Below, piece by piece: positions 23,363 through 37,039 of a stretch of DNA of 64,000 nt (positions within the stretch are counted from its first letter, which is position 1; every line of letters begins with the position of its first letter). The position numbers and the translations under genes were made by a program. The stretch comes from Pomacea canaliculata (lineage: Eukaryota > Mollusca > Gastropoda > Architaenioglossa > Ampullariidae), in the NCBI RefSeq assembly GCF_003073045.1, contig NC_037593.1, forward strand, positions 4,269,525 to 4,333,524. Reading direction: 5' to 3'. Under the pieces are notes generated by a model, which did not search any database, had not been told where the DNA came from, and saw only the letters and a program-made list of their open reading frames with translations.

Positions 23363-26300
23363 CTAAACGAGCAGATCATCAATCTCTGTGCTTTTTTTTT
23401 CAAACAAAACTTCTTCCCACTGTGACAGTTGCTTGATGAAATTTCTGGTTGGCTTCATTGTTGAAATACAGTTTTTGACATAAATGTAGGCAACCTGAAA
23501 AATATTATCATGTTTAGGACTGTGACATCCCTAATCTTAAAATAGACAACTGGGGAAGTTACACTTGACAACCTATTTATAAATATCTATATATAAACAG
23601 CCTTTTCAATAAAATGAAAACACTGCATAAAATGTGTCCCTTTAATTTTCAGTTACCCCTAAAGCTCAGATTATTATGCAGGCAGAATAAACTATTAATA
23701 ACATTTGAAATATACATTTGGAGAAAAGGGAAAAGTAAATGCTTCAGATAAAGCACTTTGAGCTCACCTTTAATGGTGGGGAAAAGTGCTATATAAATAA
23801 ACATATAATATGGATAAATGCTCACAATTGTGTGATCTCATAAAGACATTTACCTTTAAAAAAGGTTTGGGGCACTTAATCTTGGGTGAAACAGTTCAAT
23901 GAATGCTTAAGACATGAACATTTTCAAAAGTAGAAGAGAGAAGACTGATGATTGGCCCCATGCTATATAGTAATTACAGTGATAACTGCTTTGTTGTTTA
24001 GCTTTAAATGCAACATAAAGAAAATATCAACTACAGTAGTTCAACTTGTTATTTTGTTCAAGAAACAGAAAGCTTAGCTGATCAGAATAATTACAGTAGG
24101 ATCAATGTGAACATCTTAACCTAATGGAAATAATTTTGAATTATGATACTAACATCTAGTGTCCAATGCATATGATGCATCAGATATGCAATAACAACTG
24201 TTACGCATCTGCTAATTCCTAGGTAGTCAAACACCAACACAGCTTCTTTTGCAGGCTCATGTTTATCTGTGGATACAACGCACATTTTTTTTTTTCAACA
24301 GGAATCAGCTTTATTTATGCAAATTAATAAATTATTAAATTAGCCCTGATCTAGAGGAACAGAAAAAACATCTGTGATAGCAAAAATGTTTAGAACACAA
24401 TGACCATACCTCCCACAAATTAAAGCAATAATCTATGCTGTAAATTCTTCACTTCCACAAAAGAATCAAAGTGTTATTTCATGGTAACTTTTATCTTCAC
24501 TTTATAGATACTTCTATAATTCTTTTCTTTTGACTATCAGACAGCACTGAAACCACAGTAAAGATCCTGTACATTCAACACCTTACATGCCACAATCATC
24601 ACAATTTTTTTTTAAAGTGCAAGATTGTACACCCACACACACAGAAAGCCAAAATAAGGAGAATATTAGTTTAAAAAGTACTCTATACATTAATTTCATG
24701 TTGACTATTATTTAAGAACATATTTACCAATAAAAGTGCAGGCCTTTGAAAAGTGGCTGAAAAGGTCAGCATCTTCTCGATCTTCTACCTGAATGTGCAG
24801 CCGTTGCTGTCCTGGTTCTGCAAAGCTAACAAATATATCACAAGTGTATAAATCATTAAGTGAACTAAAGTAAATTTTGAAAAGTTGTAAGTGTCAAATA
24901 TTATTTGTTTAGCTGTGTTCTGCGTGCTCCAGCAATAAATATGCTATATGTCTAGTCAATTTAACTTGACTCTAGTCAATTTAACTTGACTTAAAAAGCT
25001 CTAGCTGTATGTTCAGTTTTTGCTCATATATGCTGTAATATGTACAGTCTATATGTACTACATTCTTCAAAGGCATAAATATTTTATGGAATTTAATAAG
25101 TGCCCCAGCAGTTTCAAGATGAATATATTGCTGAGGATATTCTTTCATGTGAGAAGTTTTTAATATGCTTTAATGTGTTTCTAAATGTGAAATGCCCTAG
25201 TCCCTGGCACGCCTTGTGCAAAAAGTGTGGGATTAATTATAAAGCTGTCTTAATTTTTTTCCCTTAATAATGGCGAACTGATTTCTTTTTTAAAAGAGTG
25301 AAAATTTTTTTATTGTGCTCTGATTTATCAAACAGTTTAAAGCAGAAGGGAAAATGACATTTTCTTTTGCTAGGTTCGGTCACTATTGTTATGAAGTCTT
25401 GATAAAAGCATTAGATGAAAACCAACAAGTGCAAGATTGTGTTCCTTTAAATCAAAGCTTACAGAGTCCCTGGCTCCACACATACATTTATGTGGGCTTT
25501 GATCTTGAGATCCTTCTGGATGTATGATTCATTACCATGGAACCAGTTGCCTAGATACAAGAATCCAGGCAGAACCTCAACAGGATAGGGTTTTATTTCA
25601 TCCATTTCCTGTAACACGTCTAGAAAAGCTCACACAAAATTTAAGCTCCATTTATTCACATACTTTCAGAGAACTATTTTCAAAATAACCCACATATGTC
25701 CATGAACTAAGCCAACCTATATATATATTTAAACTACTACTATACTTAACCTAGTGGGCTTTTTTCCCCACTTATTTTTAATATTCGGGGTGGAATTGTA
25801 GCATGGTGGTTACGCAGTCAACATTAGAGCCTGTCAAGACCTATGACTAGAAATCTTTTTCTTTCCACCAGAAAATGTGAAAAGGATAAGATAAGATGAG
25901 ACTTTATCCCAGAAGGCAATTAGATATTAGGGATAGGCTCTGCTTGCCTCATACTGTGTTCTTAAACATGGTGAACCATATGCAGTTTGCTGCCCCTATG
26001 ACCACAAAAATGTAGATTGTTTCTTAAGATTTAAAAAGCTACTACCAGTACTTACTCTTGGCATATAAATAATTTTTTGAGTGCGAAGAAATGGATAAAG
26101 AGCTGAAAACGCTTCATATCCTCCTGAAATAAAATTGTGAAAACCACTTAAATTTTATTGTTTTGTTAAATGCGGAATGAAACATAAACATTAATAAACA
26201 TACCATTCATTATATTTATTCATCCCTTGACTGCTACCCATTGATGAATGGTTATGCTGTCACTAGCATCAGAATGAGATGGTCAGTGGCATAGGAAGAT

Positions 26301-29300
26301 AATTGGCTTTGGGGGTGGGGGGAGAGAGGCAACACAATGGTGACAGTGAGCGAAGTTCGAAAATAGCACATTGCAAAAAAAGAGGAAGCGGAGTGTGTGA
26401 GTGCAGCCATGCTCATATATACATGGTGAAGCATCGCAACACACGCTGATTTCAGTGTTAAAAGAAAAGTAATATTCAGAATAAGATAATCATATAATTC
26501 ATATTCAAATTTTGCAAGTCAGTGTAATAAAATAAAAATAACCCACCTGTCTTCTTTTATTTCTGTTAATGAACTCCATTGCAGTTTCATCCATAGCTAG
26601 CAGATCAACTCTATTTTAAACTCGTGCCTAAGGAGGCAGTTATCTTACCTGGTATGAAATGGGCATAGCTGGGACAAATTGACTTAGGCTGTAGGGCAAG
26701 TATGAATGGGGCAAAATGACTGACCACCAAACAAAAAAAGGTAGGTGGGTGGCTAGGGATTTTTCAGTGTGCTTTTTACATAATGGTGTGCTAGATCTTG
26801 CTTGACATTGAGAGGGGAATATACTGTTGTGTCAGTGTTTTTTCCTGCTAGAGCTCCAAAGTAATTGCAGAGTTGCATGTGATAGTCCACCATGTTCAGG
26901 ACAACAAATTTAACTCCATCTTGGGTCTTGCGCCTCACTCCGGGCTCATGAGAGTAAGGTTATGGTTGCTGCCTATGTCGGCTCCTAGGAATGACCTTGT
27001 TTTGGCTTTGTTAATGCTGGATTTTAAACACCTTGGTAGAAAGATGGTTTGATTCGATTATGAATCAGGTCATGTGAAGAGTGCCAAGTTGCCATCCTCA
27101 TTTTATTGTAGGGATGAAGGATATTGGATAGGGGTAAACTGCTGGTTTAATGTGAATTTTTAGGAGTTTAGACCCCTTTCTCTGGTTTGATTTATAGTGA
27201 TGGTATGATTATTGAGAGGACAATAAAAATGAAAAATGGTAATATTTCTCAGCATATTTTACTCTTTCAACGATGTCGTTTCTTTGCATTAAAAATTTCA
27301 AGGCAATTCATTGAACTTACATTAAATAAATCTAAAAATGTTCCCTTTCATTTCCTATAGCTTTAATAAAAGTTTATGATGACATTTAGTGGATGTGTTT
27401 CAAATTAATTGGCAGTACCAGAAACTAAGAGTAAAATACTTATTTTAAAATAATGGTTTAATAAATGAATTCTGTTATTGCAGTTTGTTAAAAAAAAAAC
27501 TTGCAAAAAGATTTCTAGCTCTGATAGGAAAGAATGAAGAGCAAAGAATAATTAAAAATTATGCCATCATACTTTCTCTGACTTCTGCAAATATTTTACA
27601 CACCTTTCAATATCTGGACTGGATTCCTGCTGCCCATGTTCCATAGTAAGCATCCACACAGTAGTGCTGGAGCTGCAGTATAAAAGAACGATCAAATGAA
27701 GCTCCAAACACATTTTCTTTAGTGTATATATTGGCTAATGAAAGATCAAACTGGCTTTATCTGTAATACTTTTATCTCTTTAGTTAACACAGATTACAAT
27801 ACATTCAAAAATAATGCTATCAAACTTGCAGTAGTTTTTGATACAGTACATGGCCTCCAATATGTATGGAAGTTATGTACCCCTAGTGTGGAGAAAGAAC
27901 TGGCTTAAAAATGGGAAAGAGTAAACTGGTCATCCTGTGCAGGACCTGCTCATTATTGCCTGAGATAGGCATTAAATGTAGGCCTTGTCAGATGTCGAGT
28001 TTTTCCATGTGCTACCGCTAATGATTGGTGCCATGGATTGACATATTCATGATCTACATTTAAATGGAATTCTCAATAAGCTATACACATTTAAAGAAGT
28101 GAATGATTAATAATGAAACAAAACACTTCTTAACTCCTTTATTTCTCTAGACATATTACCTTGTGGATCTGTAAATTCTGAGGTGTTGCTATCATAGATC
28201 ACAATGTTCTGTTTGCATTCCAACTCAGCATCATATGGAACCAAAAATTCACCATTTTCTCTCTGAAAGTGGGTTAGTGTTAATTTGAAAATTTTTTGCA
28301 AAGCTAATGACAGGACACGGGTAGATGAGCGCGAATTGGTTAGGGAAGGGGTTGGAGTGGGGGGAAAAGGGGAAGTAAAGGAATTGTGAAACTAGAAGAC
28401 AGGCTGGTTTATTTAGAAAACAATAAAAAAATTTTGGACTCTTTGTAAGATATGACAGCAAGAGATAGAGGATGACAGTTGGAGAAAAAAAAAAAGCAAA
28501 ACCCGAACAAACAAACCCAAAACAAAGCAAAAGTAACTGATAAACAGAATATAAATTTATTATATCTAAATAGGATATACTTGCACCTTCTTATAAAGGT
28601 AATATATTTCAAAAGTAAATCATTACAGGGATAAAAATCAAGCAAACATCTATCTTTTCATTATAACTGGCACAAAAATGTGGCTTGTAGCAGTTAAAGA
28701 AGTACATGCATTCACAATTACACGTTTTTGATAGTTTAACAAAAAAACATGAGGATGCTTGATGCTACCTGGCCATCTTTGGCATATGTAATTTTACATT
28801 TAAAATCTTTTTTAAGGCAGTATATATATAATGTTCTTCCTCACCTTTGGTGCCTTTTTTGCAGTTAGAACATGATCTTCAGCGAATTCATGCTTTTTCC
28901 GTGCATCTGTTAAGAAGATTAATAATCAACAAGGAATTATAGAAATCTTCTGCGCTTCACTCTACAAATTCTTATCTTAATATGTAATATCTTTATAAGC
29001 ATGTAGATTTGTTTTTATCTGTAATGGTTTGGGGGTTCTGCACATCACAAAATTTTAATGAGTTTGTTCAAAACAACTTGTAATGATGTGCTCGTCTGGA
29101 GTAAAACATTGTTTGAGTGCCAAATAGTGAAATACTAGCTGGGTCCAACTAAAATAATGTAAACGGACGGACATCGGCACACGTACATGCACAACCTCGA
29201 TTTGTAAAGAGAATGATCGGTAAGTTACCTTACCTATGAGGAGCAGATAATTCGGGTCACTTAGACAGGAATAAAACGTTGCTTGCTGCAGCAAGTTGTA

Positions 29301-29342
29301 GAGAGCTTTTGGCTCTATAAACGTAAGCCCATCGTAAGACAT
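23363..29342 (-). CDS. STYXL1: MK-STYX-type pseudophosphatase
   Basis: STYXL1 (MK-STYX) has an N-terminal rhodanese-like domain and a C-terminal dual-specificity phosphatase fold that is catalytically dead; in vertebrates it regulates stress granules and mitochondrial apoptosis. Nine exons: 29342-29234, 28906-28845, 28262-28160, 27672-27604, 26123-26056, 25608-25463, 24825-24728, 24266-24154, 23494-23363. All phases agree; total 900 nt, 299 residues (human 313). EPKALYNLLQQATFYSCLSD opens the rhodanese part; PVEVLPGFLYLGNW and KDLKIKAHINV open the phosphatase part. The signature loop reads FDYLGISR (about 231-238), so the catalytic HC is replaced by FD; human has FSTQGISR. ATG 29342 gives MSYDGLTF, close to the human start; an in-frame upstream ATG is possible. 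Head to head with MDH2. Confidence 0.93.
23751..23805 (+). repeat. LINE/SINE 3'-tail-like fragment
   Basis: It reads AAGCACTTTGAGCTCACC, then AAAAGTGCTATATAAATAAA, the pattern seen at the 3' ends of many L2-type LINEs and partner SINEs. Body not recognised. Confidence 0.4.
24950..24992. repeat. Short tandem duplication in a STYXL1 intron
   Basis: CTAGTCAATTTAACTTGACT occurs twice in a row. Confidence 0.8.
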
Positions 29343-29685
29343 ATCGGGCAACTTTTGACTTGAGTGCCCAGAAGTGAGGAGGATTCTCACTTCTCATATA
29401 AACACTGCCATTCCGCATATAAGATAAAGAGCTTAGAATGATAAAAACCGTATGCTTCAAAAATTGTATTACACAGACAATAAATAATTACGTTAAATAT
29501 TTACAAGATATTAAATTAAATTCTCACTATTATCGATATGTATCGAATAATTAAATAGTCTCTTATTTTAGCGTTGTCAAGTGCGTAGTAATTTTAAAAG
29601 TACTACGATGCGCATGCTCCAGTTTATTTACGTTTTCCGGTTTGAGTAGCCTACCGGTGGAAATCAGTGTCAAGCAGCAGCAAAC
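29343..29685. promoter_or_regulatory. Shared head-to-head promoter, STYXL1/MDH2
   Basis: 343 bp between start codons. TGCGCATGCT at 29609-29618 is close to the NRF1 palindrome (TGCGCATGCGC), and TTTTCCGG at about 29653-29660 is an ETS-like GGAA core. Both site types are common in promoters of nuclear genes for mitochondrial proteins and in bidirectional promoters. No TATA box stands out. Confidence 0.6.
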
Positions 29686-32600
29686 ATGTTTTCAAGATTT
29701 GTGAAACCTTCTCAGATTATTACTGTGGTCAGAAAAGAATTTTCGACCACTAGTAAAGTGATGGTACGGCATATTTTCGCATGCGTTATTGATGTCAGAC
29801 AGAAATGTGCTGGGTTTATTGTTGCAGGTTTCCATCTACGTGACTTTACATGCGTGTCAAGGTCTTAGTTTTGAGAATATATTTTTGTGTAATTTCTTAG
29901 TTTTTAGATAATTTACGAAGTAATTCTTGATTTAGGAATGGAACGCAAGTTTTATTTTTTGTACAGATTATCATATAATAGGCAAATGGGAAGAAAATGA
30001 TGAGTTAAGTCTAACAACGCCGTTAGAGGACAAACGAGTAAATGCCATGACTGTCAGATTAACATTGAAAAACAAATTTTTTTAAGTCAGCAGAATGGAA
30101 AACAAGTAAATCTCATTACCGTAAAGGCAGGCGTAAAGTGAGTACTCTAGAAGGTGTTGAGTATTCTGATTTTGAATAAAGGAAGAAAAAATTTTTAACT
30201 TTGATTTTTTTCATTTAAAAACTTCATTTTCATGAGTTATTGTTTGTTAATTGTTTTTCATTTATTTTATAACTTTTAGTTATTTATTTCTTTGTTGATA
30301 TTTACATTTTAGCAGCAACTTTGACGCCATGGGGGCATGTGTTTATGTTCCATTAGCCCAATGCACAGCAATCAATATACTGGACGGAACTTAAAAATTA
30401 ACCGATGAAAGAAACAGGTGCATGTTTACTTCAGTCTAACGGTCAATAGAAATTACAAAAAAATGCCATAATAGTAAGTAGAATTATGCAGATACTCTGA
30501 TGTCATTTGTCATCTACTTCCCCGTGTTGATAAGGGAGACAGTGTCCAAAAGGTACAAAACTTATCACCCCTAGTGTTTGACAAGTTTATCAAATGAAAA
30601 GTTGGCTGAAGTTCCGAAAATAGCATAAAATGACATCTTTGGCCATTCTATACCCAGGCACAAATTTTAACCAGTGAAAAAAACTTGATCTGGTCTGTTA
30701 AACTTTGTTCAGTGGGATGGTTGCACTGCCCTTAGGCTGTAATAAAGTTCTTCCCAACTTACAATTTTCCTCTCACCTGGTTTATTATCAGCAGGCAACT
30801 CCACTTCCCACTACTGAGTCTGCTCATCTCTATTTAAATGGGATCATACCTTTGTTCAGGCACCTAATTTCTGTAACTTGCTTTCTACATGTTTTCTCAA
30901 TTCCCTGTGTCAAAACCACAAAATGAACTTAAAATGCACCTCATGACACACCATAACAAAATGAATGGTTTTGTTGCACTTTTGCTTAAAACAAAACCTT
31001 TCAAAGCTTGCTCTCCACACAACAAACTCACTTTCTCCTAGTAATTTACTGTGCTTCCATTCATTTCATTTTCAAGAAGAGCATAAGACTTTGCATTATC
31101 TGCAAAAGAATTGTCCACTCGCAATAAAATGCTACCATTCTAGGGTAAAGATTGTGTGGCTCTAATAACACAACTTAATGCATGTATAAGCACAGGGTTT
31201 TACACTAGGAGACCAGATAGGTAAAGTCCGTCATTGTCTTTATGTTCATCTCATTGTTTTAAGGTCTGAGCAGTTTGATGATTTGTATCACATTATAATA
31301 TTTTGGTATGTCAGGAAGTATTTTCATGTTAACATTTTGTTATTTTTAAATAATGAGGTATCACCATAACCCTATTGGCATCTGCACTTCTAGTTCTATT
31401 GTAAATAACTACTACTTATAACTACTAGATTTTCTGTTCTATAAGTGCATATGATGGAAAATGGATAGTAGTTTGTATCGTTTATACTTCTGAACAGTCA
31501 AGTCTCGCACGTTTTAAACATGGTACCTGAGAGGGGTTATGTTGTAACTTGTTATCTTGCCACCAACTGTGCAACACAAATGTTGGCTGAGAGGTAAGGG
31601 GGACATCATAAGAGGATATTAGCTAGGAGTAATTTTGGTGGAAATCTGTTTTTCCATAAATCGAGGTGAAAGACAGGATTTGTGAGACAGTGAGTAGAGC
31701 ATGTACTTTGATTGCATGGGATATGAAATTTGCTAATGATTTTGCACTTTCAACTAGTAGTAACCATGCCTTGGTTAAAGTAGCACTTGACCTCCAACAC
31801 ATTTAGCCAGGTAGTTTGATGCATTCTTCCTGTGTACAATCTAAAATATTGATGAGAAATATCAAATACTTTTGTACAATTGTCAACTTTGATCATGTGC
31901 ATAGTGCAGATGCTTCTTCCAATGGATGTGTTAAATAGGTACAGAAGGATGCACGAGTTGCTGTCATGGGAGCGGCAGGGGGCATTGGTCAGCCTTTATC
32001 GCTTCTGCTAAAGATGTCACCACTTATCTCCCACCTTAACCTCTATGATATAGCTCACACACCTGGTGTTGCTGCTGACTTGAGTCATATCAGGACCAAA
32101 GCAAGAGTATCAGGATTCCTTGGAGAGAGTCAAGTAAAGGAGAGTCTTGAGGGGGCAAATGTTGTAATTATTCCAGCTGGAGTACCCAGAAAACCTGGTG
32201 GGTGGAGAATGTTTTTGACAGTAAATGCTAAGTTTAATCTTGATAAAATTGATAATTTGATTAAGTTATCTATTGTTTGTTTATCAATCATAAGATTAAA
32301 AAGAAATGTAACTTGAGTACTAGAACTTATTGTGGCTTATCCAAAAGTCTGTATTGTCATTGTGCATTACAGGGATGCACACAAACAAATGTTGTACTAG
32401 GTAACCCAGGAAACCTGTCGTATCAAGGATGTCTTTTGTTCAGGGATGACACGTGATGACCTCTTCAACACCAATGCCAGTATTGTGAGAGATTTGGTTG
32501 ATGCATGTGCAGATGTCTGCCCTAAAGCAATGATCTGTATCATTACAAATCCTGTGAGTTGCATTTATGTCAAATGAGTATTGCTTCAGATATAACCCTT

Positions 32601-35207
32601 TCAGATTTGTTTTCTAATCAGTAATTTATACTATTCTATGAGTGAATAATAAGTTAACATTTATATTTTATGCATATGTTCTGTTGATACATGACTAAAG
32701 TGATGCTGAAGCTTTGAATGCAATGCTTTTGAAGCTGATAAACTGGTTTTGGGCAAGATGAGTTTTAAAAATTGTTTTTCAAGTCGATCAGCGGAAAAGC
32801 AGAATCAACAGGAAATAAAAAGTGTTTCTGTTATGTATTTCTGGTCCTGTCATATTTATTTGTAGCCTTTTTTTCTGAGAAGGGGCTATTTTGTTTTCAC
32901 TAGGTTAACTCCACAGTGCCTATTGCTGCTGAGGTCCTGAAAAAACGAGGAGTGTATGACCCCAACAGACTTTTTGGGGTGACAACACTGGATGTTGTAC
33001 GAGCTAATACATTTATTGCAGAAGCTAAGGCAAGTCTGACCAAGCTGTGTTCCTTTTTTTAATTTATGTAAGTTAAGTAGTGCAGCCCTATGCTCCACTG
33101 CAGACGTAAAGAAATAATAAAAGTTAAGTAGTGCAAGTTTGTATTTGATATTTGCTAGCTCAATTTTAGTTGCAAAATATTTTTACAGGGCCTGGATGTT
33201 ACCAAAGTGAATGTTCCAGTCATTGGTGGCCACAGTGGTGTTACTATTATTCCTCTGATTTCTCAGTGCACACCACATGTCTCATTCCCTCCAGTAAGTT
33301 TTTTTCCACAATACAGCTCTGATAAAGACTGGTGCTTAACCAGCCAGATCTTTGTGTGAACTGTAGACAATTTGGGTCAAAAGTAAAGCATTTTAACATG
33401 TTCTGAAAACAGCATATAGGTTTCTGATACTTGTTAAAATGCTTAAGTGCAGAAGGGTTTTGAGGACTATAGTCTCATGGTCTTTTTATTAAATTTTTAC
33501 ACCTGCAATATTACCAACAAAGATACTTGGCAAAGCTTTCACAGTCTAACCATGCCCTGTCTGTAGAATTCAGTTTTGAAGTTGTACTTTATTTTGTACC
33601 ATTTGCCTTAGGATGAAAGGGAGCGGCTGACAAAGAGAATCCAAAATGCTGGCACTGAAGTTGTTGAAGCCAAAGCTGGTGCTGTAAGTTTCATTGTGGA
33701 GGATATGCTTTTATTTTTTTAATTTAGATTTTTGTACTTACAATCAGTTGTAATATCATTTTGATAAATTTATTATTTATTTCATGCATTGTCTCATTAA
33801 AAAACATTAAAACCTTGCTTTTGAGACTTACTAAAATCAGCCAGAATTGGGTTGTAACTGAGAGGGGTTTTAGTAGGGAAATGAACCATGACTTCAGACA
33901 CCTATAAATTCAAGTTTTTTGAAAAAAATGTTGAAAACAAAAAATATAAGAAAATATAGTGCTTTTCTTTTTCAGTAAGTCTTGTTTGCGTATTGTGCCA
34001 TTGTTGTGCTTGATTAAAGAATTATAGGGTTACTAACTTTCCAGGTAAAAGCACTTGAGAAGTGCACATGTACCATGGTAGACAAAGATGAACTTTTAAA
34101 GTGTTGGATATTTGTAGGGTTTTTTTTTTTTTTAAGCATAATCATTTTGTCCTAAACCTGTTTCCACAGCGAGGTTGATACAAATCAAACAGGTGGTTGA
34201 TATATGGTTAGGGCAACATGGTTTTGGGTCAAAATGGCAGGTGACCCAGTAAAAAAGCAGTCTTTTTCAAGTTTTCCTTATGTATTTTATTTTTCAAGAA
34301 ATTTGTAATATAGGGCAAATGGTCAGTGGGAAACAGTACTTAAATTTTTTTCCCCAACATGCAACTTCCGCATAGAACACAAATGGTTGGTTGTAAGTTC
34401 CTTTAGGTAGTCATATTAGAGATGTTTACAATGTGAAGTGCTTCTGTGAAAATATTTTGGGTTGTTATCTATGAGAGGGTTGCAGTATGGAAGGTCTTAA
34501 TGAGGAGGCCTTACTGTGCATTTCATTTATAATGAATTATGATGGAGTTTCACTTTGGATCTTGGTTTTCAGGGTTCAGCTACACTTTCGATGGCATACG
34601 CTGCTGCTGAGTTTGCAACCAGTCTTCTTGAAGCATTGAATGGGTTTGAGGGCAGGGTACAATGTGCATTTGTTAGCTCTGAGGAGACAGAAGCCAAATA
34701 CTTTGCTACACCTCTCCTTCTCGGGGTAAGCTCTCATCTTACCTTTTTTTTTAAATCCTGAGGGTACTTGATCCTTCAAAATTAATACCATGATGACAGT
34801 AAGAATTTTTTTTTTAAAGAGAAGCATTGTTTGCATGTCTGTTAATCCTCTTCATGAGAAAAATTGTATCAATGAGATCTCATATTGTATCAAGTGCAAG
34901 TGAATTGATGACTATTGCCAATCCCCTGTTTCTTGAGAAACGGTCTGTGTTAATGTGATCAGTGTAGTGTGACTTCATATAAGCTTATTTTCAAATACAA
35001 ACTGGATATAAACTAGCATAAAGATAGATTTGGCGAGGTAAAATTTAAAACACCTTTTTTTTCTTGCAGAAAGACGGTATTGAGAAGAACCTCGGTATGG
35101 GAAAACTCATTGACTTTGAGGTGAATTTGTTGAAGGCTGCCATGCCAGAGCTGTTGGCTAACATCAAAAAGGGGGAGGAGTTTGTTGAGAAGACATACAA
35201 AAAATAA
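29686..35207 (+). CDS. MDH2: Malate dehydrogenase, mitochondrial
   Basis: Mitochondrial MDH converts malate and NAD+ to oxaloacetate and NADH in the TCA cycle and the malate-aspartate shuttle. Eight exons: 29686-29757, 31939-32197, 32444-32553, 32904-33029, 33189-33293, 33612-33683, 34573-34725, 35070-35207; total 1035 nt, 344 residues (human 338). Exon 1 codes only a basic presequence ([19 protein letters not shown]). NAD-binding GAAGGIGQ at about 35-42; substrate-binding arginines in VPRKPG (R108), MTRDDLF (R114) and VVRANTF (R180); catalytic histidine in VIGGHSG (H204). All key residues are present and no frame is broken. Intron 4 starts with GC instead of GT. Head to head with STYXL1. Confidence 0.97.
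33030..33188 (+). other. GC-AG intron in MDH2
   Basis: Exon 4 ends GAAGCTAAG, followed by GCAAGT. The exon fits the protein exactly (AEAK then GLDVTKVN), and no GT gives the right phase nearby. It ends TTTTACAG. Apart from the GC, the donor matches the consensus strongly, as known GC-AG introns usually do. Confidence 0.88.
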
Positions 35208-36229
35208 GTCTTGACAGCATGCAAGCATCTTGCCAACACCACTAAGATGTTTGTGACCATTTCACGTTTTGCTGCACATGAAGTATTTCGTGACCACTGT
35301 CATTTCTGCTTGGGAGGTTAATAATACTGTGTAAAGTTTCTCATGGCTATTGTATAGCTTCTAACCAGACTAAACAAGATGAGCATGCTGGAATTACAGT
35401 TCACTGCAATCCCTCACACTTTCATGGATGAAATTCTTTTGCCCTTGGACGGTGTAAATTTCTGGGTCCGGCATACCCACTTTGGTCTATCAGAGATAGA
35501 AGAGCTTGGACTAAAGTGAAGAAGTGATTTGGGAAGTTAAAATGTGATACTTGGTCAAGTTGGCCAGCTATTTTCTATGAAGATATGGGTATTCTTACCC
35601 TAAGAAATCATGAGAAAATTCTTAATGGAATGAGCATGCAAATCCACCGGCATATAATTATCTTTGTATAAGGCCTTGCTGTGATGTGCTGCGGCAACAT
35701 GAAAAAGCAAGAGTCTTTTCGGATTGGTTTGGTAGAGGTTAGTAAGCTTGCCATTTGTTATTTTGCTTCATGAAATTCTATGCATCAGTTTGCTGGCTTT
35801 ATTATTTATCCATGACCATTGGACCATCAGGTGGATATCTGAGAAGGTGTAATTTTGTTAACTGCACATAATTATCTCTCTTGACAAGCTTCTTAAGCTG
35901 TTGTGGGGTTTGCAGTGGACGTGTGAATTTTTGTGTCCAGTTAAACTGTTTTTTCTATTAGAAAATGAGACTAGAATGAATTCTCTTTAAAATTGTAATC
36001 GAGTGTTGTGGATGTCAAAAGAAGTGACATCATGCTCCAAAAGATGGAGATATATGATATAAACATGTTTTTTATAACATTGTTTTGTTTGAATTGATGT
36101 GTAAGATTGCGATTTTTGTTACGAATTATAGTTGAGACAGAATCTTCATCTGCAATAGTAGTTAACAGCTGAGAGAAAACATGCATGCTGGTTTCCCTCT
36201 GTTGTGTATGACTAAGTTATTAAGTGCTA

Positions 36230-36475
36230 AGAAGCAGTGTTAATAAGCATGTAATAAGGTCCCATAACTTCCAGGCAGAAAATATGGTTGTCTGCAGTGT
36301 GGTGTGTGGAGGTGAAACCCATTCCTGTTGCCCTCGCCTTCCCTGATAAATCGGGTATCCTCTCAGACCAGTGACTGGGTGGGCAGAGGGAAGTTTTCCT
36401 GCTATGTTTATGAGCAGCTCTCAAAACAGTAACCTGATAGTCGAGCCTCCCACTGCACTGTGCCACTTCATTGAC
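36230..36475 (-). repeat. Candidate tRNA-derived SINE
   Basis: The minus strand starts TGGCACAGTGCAGTGGGAGG, which has the shape of an A box, followed by CCCAGTCACTGG, GGATACCCG and a purine-rich GGGAAGGCGAGGGC stretch. It shares this order with the minus-strand copy at about 22745-23010. The B box is weak. Confidence 0.4.
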
Positions 36476-37039
36476 AGCTGTGCAGCAACTTAAACATCAG
36501 TTAGATGGCATTTTTTGTTGAAACTTGCCAATCTTGTGGTTGTGGCTTTAATCAGATTCAAGGAAATACTTTATAATGGGTTTCAGCACTTTAAAAACTG
36601 TTCTCATTGATCTTGCAGTGGTGCATGGTCAGCACCTGTCACCAGTGCAGAGTTTGCTGTTCTGGGTTCAGCTCATGCCTCAGACATGCTGTTCTTTCTC
36701 TGCGTTTGGTGTCTGTTTAGAGGACTGGCTGCCTTGCCATGATATAGCCTTAGTTACTGGCTTGGCATAAAACACTGATTTCCTCCATTCCCCCATTGAT
36801 CTTGCTGATAAATGATATTTTGACTGGAGATCATGGGGCATGTTAGTTCCAAGATCAATGCTGAGTACATCATGGAGCTACAAGATTAGAAATGTAATGC
36901 CAAGTATTGATGACTTAGATGGGTATTGATAAAATACCTATCATATTATCTCTTCAGTACTGTGCATTTCACTCCATAGCCATTGAGCTCTTGGTCCAGG
37001 TTTTCTTAGCATTCCTTGATACACATAATGAATAAGCAT

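Noticed and set aside
25790-25960. SINE-like sequence (TAGCATGGTGGTTACGCAG) in a STYXL1 intron
   Set aside because: Only an A-box-like piece is visible; no B box or tail to support it.
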